Under the pieces are notes generated by a model. The model was not told the origin of the DNA and did not search any database. It saw nothing but the letters and a program-made list of their open reading frames with translations. Shown here piece after piece: positions 6,683 to 8,649 of a DNA stretch of 8,649 nt. The translations under genes and the position numbers were made by a program. The DNA is from Deltaproteobacteria bacterium (GTDB lineage Bacteria; Desulfobacterota; Desulfobulbia; Desulfobulbales; BM004), in the NCBI GenBank assembly GCA_019312685.1, contig JAFDCR010000033.1, forward strand, positions 1-8,649. The letters run 5' to 3'. The first letter of the stretch is position 1; each line of letters opens with the position of its first letter.

Positions 6683-6722
6683 AATTAATATTAATTCGAT
6701 TTATATTACCCGGTAAATTATA
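6683..6722 (-). promoter_or_regulatory. Candidate promoter and operator region of the PilZ gene
   Basis: In the 127-bp gap between folE2 and the PilZ gene, the - strand has a perfect TATAAT (6722-6717), with no good -35 hexamer 16-18 bases upstream (CTCTAT at 17). Just downstream lie two palindromes: TTACC-C-GGTAA (6706-6716) and AATTAATATTAATT (6683-6696, self-complementary over 14 bases). If TATAAT is the -10, the first spans the transcription start and the second lies at about +15, a layout suited to regulator binding. AT-rich sequence makes chance palindromes common. Confidence 0.3.
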
Positions 6723-6766
6723 TTTTTTAAATAAATTGAATAGAGTCCGTATGTGAATCTATCTTC

Positions 6767-6781
6767 TGACATCAGATGTCA
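6767..6781. repeat. 15-base palindrome over the folE2 stop codon
   Basis: TGACATC (6767-6773) and GATGTCA (6775-6781) are perfect 7-base arms around a single A. The - strand TGA stop of folE2 (6774-6772) is inside it. An overlapping alternative is TCTGA and TCAGA (6765-6776). No T-tract follows immediately, so this is not a normal intrinsic terminator. Confidence 0.35.
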
Positions 6782-7506
6782 TTGCTGTCCACAAAAGCAT
6801 AGGCACTATGCTTATGAATGGACTCAAAACTTTCCACACTGACTGAAAACCAGGATATATCCTTGTGTTGTTTGGCAAGTTCCGCCACTTTCCGGACAAC
6901 GTCCTCAACAAACATAGGGTTTTCATATGCCTCTTCCGTAACGTATTTCTCGTCCGGACGCTTCAGGAGGGCATAGACCTGGCTGGAGGCAGCGGATTCA
7001 ACCATATCTATCAGATCTTCCAGCCAGATGAATCCGGAAAATTTAACATTGAGATTCACCTCAGCGCGCTGGTTATGGGCCCCTCCTGAACTTATTTCTT
7101 TGGAACAGGGGCACAAGGTTGTCACCGGTACCTGGACGGAAAGTATCAGGTCTTCATCTTCACCGATACTGCCGGTAAAGCTGCAGTTATATTCCATGAG
7201 GCTCGGGGTGGAAGTAATCGGGGCTTTTTTTTCAATGAAATAGGGAAACGACATTTCAAGATGGGCAGCTTCTGCCTGGAGTTCTTCCTGCACCTCGGTC
7301 AAGAGTTTTGCCAGGATGCCGACACTCATATCATCCTGATACTTGTTAAGGGCCCTGATAAAGGTTGATACGCAGGTTTCCCTGTAGCTTTTAGGGATAT
7401 CGGCATGAAGACTTATAGTTGCAACTGTCTCCTGCATGTCACCGAATTTTTCACGGATGCTCACCGGAAACTTTATGTCCTTGACGCCAACAGTCGTTAT
7501 TTTCAT
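6772..7506 (-). CDS. folE2: GTP cyclohydrolase IB, FolE2/MptA family
   Basis: This enzyme converts GTP to 7,8-dihydroneopterin triphosphate, the first step to tetrahydrofolate and also to queuosine-type 7-deazaguanines. The 244-residue protein has the family's landmarks: HLEMSFPYFIEKKAP (82-96), PVTTLCPCSKEIS (127-139), GAHNQR (142-147), KRPDEKYVTE (182-191), AYENPMFVED (193-202) and FESIHKHSAYA (227-237). Metal ligands are expected among C132/C134, H144, E195/E201 and H231. FolE2 works with metals other than zinc and in some bacteria substitutes for zinc-dependent FolE. The segment RETCVSTF (42-49) occupies the place where, from memory, most members have KGTHMSRF. The protein is at the short end for the family (about 250-310). 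It starts 23 bp after the YkgJ-type gene on the same strand, with no clear ribosome binding site, suggesting translational coupling. Confidence 0.92.
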   Translation of the reverse strand: MKITTVGVKDIKFPVSIREKFGDMQETVATISLHADIPKSYRETCVSTFIRALNKYQDDMSVGILAKLLTEVQEELQAEAAHLEMSFPYFIEKKAPITSTPSLMEYNCSFTGSIGEDEDLILSVQVPVTTLCPCSKEISSGGAHNQRAEVNLNVKFSGFIWLEDLIDMVESAASSQVYALLKRPDEKYVTEEAYENPMFVEDVVRKVAELAKQHKDISWFSVSVESFESIHKHSAYAFVDSNDI

Positions 7507-7529
7507 TTCAGCAAATACTATTTTTTTAG

Positions 7530-8195
7530 TTATGCGTGCAGCATTATGATTTTTCCATTAACCTCTTTGGGAATCAAGGCAAATCGTGCGAGTATCTTGA
7601 ATAATGGTGTGCCGAAATAAAAAATTTCGAGGTCCAGACTCAAATTCAAGTGCATCACAGCCTCTGATCTCAATGCCAGGTCAATATTCACCAATTCGGT
7701 TAATTCTGTGAGCGTGCTATTATTGATTTTACCCGGTTGCCTGAAGTTTAATTGTTTGAGTATTTCCAGACCACACTCTTCTTCATGTCGGTTAATGAAT
7801 CGAACCACCGGTTCATCAACTGCAATTATATCAGAACGGCTCAGGAGACTTTTGCCGGCAACCGCTTCGAGATCTTCAGTATCCCAACACTTGAGCAGGA
7901 CACATTCCAGGGGTCTGTGCTGATAGATTGAACAGGAAGACCTGTCTCTGTCATAGAAAATACAGGACCATTCCCCCTGGCCTCCCTTTAACTTGATAAT
8001 TTCGTTCTCGGTCCATTCCGGCCTACTCTTTTCAAGAAAGAAGACCGGTTCTCCCCGGCGAATTGTAATCAGGGATTCCCGGGAAATATAATTTCCTTGT
8101 AACAGCTTTAAGTCTTTTTTATGAAGGGCCGGACCGCCTTTCAGGCAGCATTCGCCGCAGCGCCTACATTCCGTTCTTACGTTATTCTCACCCAT
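7530..8195 (-). CDS. YkgJ family cysteine-cluster protein
   Basis: This 221-residue cytoplasmic protein belongs to the family of putative zinc- or iron-chelating proteins with a CxxCxxCC core. The cluster is C10-x-x-C13-x-x-C16-C17, followed by C78, C88, C98 (in RPLEC) and C103, the layout expected for the family. Homologues are thought to bind a zinc or iron-sulphur centre, but no general reaction is established. The C-terminal 110 residues are mostly helical in character and I recognise no second domain. The ATG at 8195 lacks a clear ribosome binding site; the next candidate would remove part of the cysteine motif, so it is kept. It sits 30 bp after the channel gene and 23 bp before folE2 on the same strand. 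A role in metal supply to FolE2 is possible but only suggested by position. Confidence 0.85.
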   Translation of the reverse strand: MGENNVRTECRRCGECCLKGGPALHKKDLKLLQGNYISRESLITIRRGEPVFFLEKSRPEWTENEIIKLKGGQGEWSCIFYDRDRSSCSIYQHRPLECVLLKCWDTEDLEAVAGKSLLSRSDIIAVDEPVVRFINRHEEECGLEILKQLNFRQPGKINNSTLTELTELVNIDLALRSEAVMHLNLSLDLEIFYFGTPLFKILARFALIPKEVNGKIIMLHA

Positions 8196-8225
8196 CTTTG
8201 CAGGAAGTAAAAACTTTCAGGATAA

Positions 8226-8649
8226 TTAAAGTTCGGCACCACAATATTTGCAGAATTTTGCATCCGTGTCATGACCTTCTGCGCTGCAGTCCTTACAGGA
8301 TCGGGTAGCTTTTTTTGAGGAAAAATTGGATAGTTCAATTGTAACAATACCGGTTGGCACGGCAATAATGCTGTAACCGAGGATCATGATGAATGCTGCC
8401 AGCATCTGGCCGAGATTGGTTTGCGGGGAAATATCGCCGTAGCCGACGGTGGTCAGGGTGACTATTGCCCAGTATATCGAGCGTGGAATGCTGGTAAAGC
8501 CGTTTTCAGAACCTTCAACAAGGTACATTATTGACCCAAAAATGATCACCAGGGTTAGAACAGTGAAAAGAAAGACGATGATTTTCCTGCTGCTGGCACG
8601 CAATGCCTTCATTAAAAGAATGGCTTCCCCGATATACTGCACAAGCTTC
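8226..8649 (-). CDS. Voltage-gated-type potassium channel, C-terminal part with zinc-ribbon tail (5' end outside window)
   Basis: The frame is open to the right edge; about 141 residues are visible. A GTG at 8642 is in frame, but the KLVQYIGEAILLMKALRAS stretch looks like the S4-S5 linker of a six-helix channel, so the gene probably continues upstream with S1-S4. Visible parts are S5 (KIIVFLFTVLTLVIIFGSIMY), a pore helix with the K+ selectivity filter TTVGYGD, and S6 (LAAFIMILGYSIIAVPTGIV). The tail has CKDC and CKYC, 14 residues apart, a zinc-ribbon-like pair ending GAEL. There is no RCK/TrkA-N or cyclic-nucleotide domain. It sits in the inner membrane, passing K+ in response to voltage or another signal. 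The YkgJ-type gene follows after 30 bp. The AT-rich inverted repeat AACTTT (8212-8217) and AAAGTT (8228-8233) spans its stop and is followed on the - strand by Ts, a weak terminator at most. Confidence 0.9.
   Translation of the reverse strand, partial: KLVQYIGEAILLMKALRASSRKIIVFLFTVLTLVIIFGSIMYLVEGSENGFTSIPRSIYWAIVTLTTVGYGDISPQTNLGQMLAAFIMILGYSIIAVPTGIVTIELSNFSSKKATRSCKDCSAEGHDTDAKFCKYCGAEL

Noticed and set aside
7350..7400. Compensated frameshift explaining the unusual FolE2 segment
   Set aside because: Conserved T, S and F of the motif stay in register in the reading frame and other frames give no better match.
1..8649. Defence system, prophage, insertion sequence or CRISPR array
   Set aside because: No transposase, integrase, nuclease or toxin-antitoxin gene, no terminal inverted repeats and no regularly spaced repeats were seen.

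Overview
The window reads as ordinary bacterial chromosome. The best guess at a host is an anaerobic Gram-negative of the Desulfobacterota (former Deltaproteobacteria). This rests on the mix of families: an SPL-type radical SAM protein, a zinc-finger-less DnaJ, thermophile/archaeal-type leuCD, FolE2 in place of FolE, a zinc-ribbon PilZ protein and a zinc-ribbon K+ channel. It is a judgement from remembered families, not from a search. I see no mobile element, integrase, phage gene, CRISPR array, tRNA or rRNA.

Left part (1-2100, + strand): the C-terminal end of a spore-photoproduct-lyase-family radical SAM protein, a 248-bp AT-rich gap, then ssb and a CbpA/DnaJ-like co-chaperone 33 bp apart. 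A strong GC-rich hairpin lies after the co-chaperone gene, between convergent genes. The theme is DNA maintenance plus protein folding.

Middle (2190-6083): leuC and leuD (isopropylmalate dehydratase-type large and small subunits) on the - strand, with no leuA or leuB in view, so their substrate is not certain. Diverging from leuC is a large YejA-type periplasmic solute-binding protein on the + strand, without its usual permease and ATPase genes. The 184 bp between them must hold promoters for both directions.

Right part (6159-8649, - strand): in transcription order, the C-terminal half of a 6-TM voltage-gated-type K+ channel with a zinc-ribbon tail, a YkgJ-type cysteine-cluster protein, the GTP cyclohydrolase FolE2, and a PilZ protein with an N-terminal zinc-ribbon-like motif. 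The first three are 23-30 bp apart and may be one transcript. pilZ follows after a 127-bp AT-rich gap that contains palindromes and a perfect TATAAT hexamer, so it probably has its own promoter.

No obvious new multi-gene system is visible. The points most worth checking are the replaced HMSR-type motif in FolE2, the specificity of the orphan leuCD pair, the start region of the YejA-like gene, the palindromes upstream of pilZ, and the run of four consecutive proteins with cysteine or zinc-type metal motifs.
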